This document shows positions 59,731-60,000 of a DNA stretch of 60,000 nucleotides, piece after piece. The DNA lies in NCBI RefSeq assembly GCF_026151205.1, contig NC_087079.1:1950028-2010027 (forward strand), read 5' to 3'. Made by a program: the position numbers and the translations under genes. The notes under the pieces were generated by a model. It had not been told where the DNA came from and made no database searches. It saw only the letters and a list, made by a program, of their open reading frames with translations. This DNA is from Bolinopsis microptera. Its lineage: Eukaryota; Ctenophora; Tentaculata; Lobata; Bolinopsidae. How positions within the stretch are numbered: position 1 is the stretch's first letter; each line of letters begins with the position of its first letter.

Positions 59731-60000
59731 TAACAATATTCCCACCGGAGTCCTAAATAGCCCGAAGGGATCTAACCCAGTCTCTGTTCGCCCTAGCATC
59801 GGGGCCCGCTAGTATTCTGTGATCTTGCAGCACTGGTACCCCTGGAGTGGTTGCCAGCATGGCCCTAGGATCTCTGGGGCAGAAATGGAGTTATTATCTG
59901 TTAACCGTAAAATTGGTTAATGAGCTAGTGGATTGATGAATGGTAAACCATTAAAATAAATATTGATATAATGATGGCAGATACTATTAACAACTAAATC

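Noticed and set aside
1-60000. tRNA, rRNA or CRISPR arrays
   Set aside because: I found no cloverleaf-like B-box context or rRNA signature, and tandem repeats here lack the unique spacers a CRISPR array would have.

Overview
This is eukaryotic, almost certainly animal, DNA. The genes are split by GT-AG introns, three or four encode seven-transmembrane (7TM) receptors, one is an ornithine decarboxylase, and a short internal array of TTAGGG (the common metazoan telomere unit) is present. The sequence is AT-rich and full of LINE and MITE remnants, minisatellites and fold-back repeats. I cannot name the species; an invertebrate or non-bilaterian animal is my best reading, and that is inference.

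Layout. 1-0.64 kb: one copy of an 11-bp-unit repeat element whose inverted partner lies at 10.9-11.25 kb. 3.0-5.2 kb (+): a two-exon 7TM receptor whose intron is mostly minisatellite. 5.9-16.2 kb (-): a series of at least twelve phase-compatible exons encoding an unrecognised protein with a repeated small beta-type module, a long coiled coil and acidic linkers; it is one gene with a large intron or two related tandem genes. On the other strand, inside the large gap of that series (9.2-10.6 kb), lies an intronless ornithine decarboxylase with a single 1-nt frameshift, four CACGTG E-boxes upstream, and a decayed second copy downstream (11.5-12.25 kb).

18.6-20.2, 27.2-28.9 and 57.7-59.2 kb (+): three paralogous three-exon 7TM receptors. 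They share identical splice positions, an exon 2 of exactly 210 nt in each, and a DRY-like motif that has lost its arginine. The 158-bp core of exon 2 is almost identical between the first two copies, which looks like gene conversion.

The remainder is mainly repeat landscape: a non-autonomous DNA transposon with 4-bp target duplication (25.9-27.0 kb), a ~3-kb diverged inverted repeat with the TTAGGG array in its loop (35.15-38.18 kb), a 5'-truncated LINE with a 12-bp target duplication (38.56-40.72 kb), MITE copies, a 35-bp minisatellite that is open in three frames (47.0-48.6 kb), and long stretches without a supportable gene.

Exon coordinates come from reading splice sites and phases by eye, with no transcript support. 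Receptor ligands and the role of the modular protein cannot be determined from the sequence.
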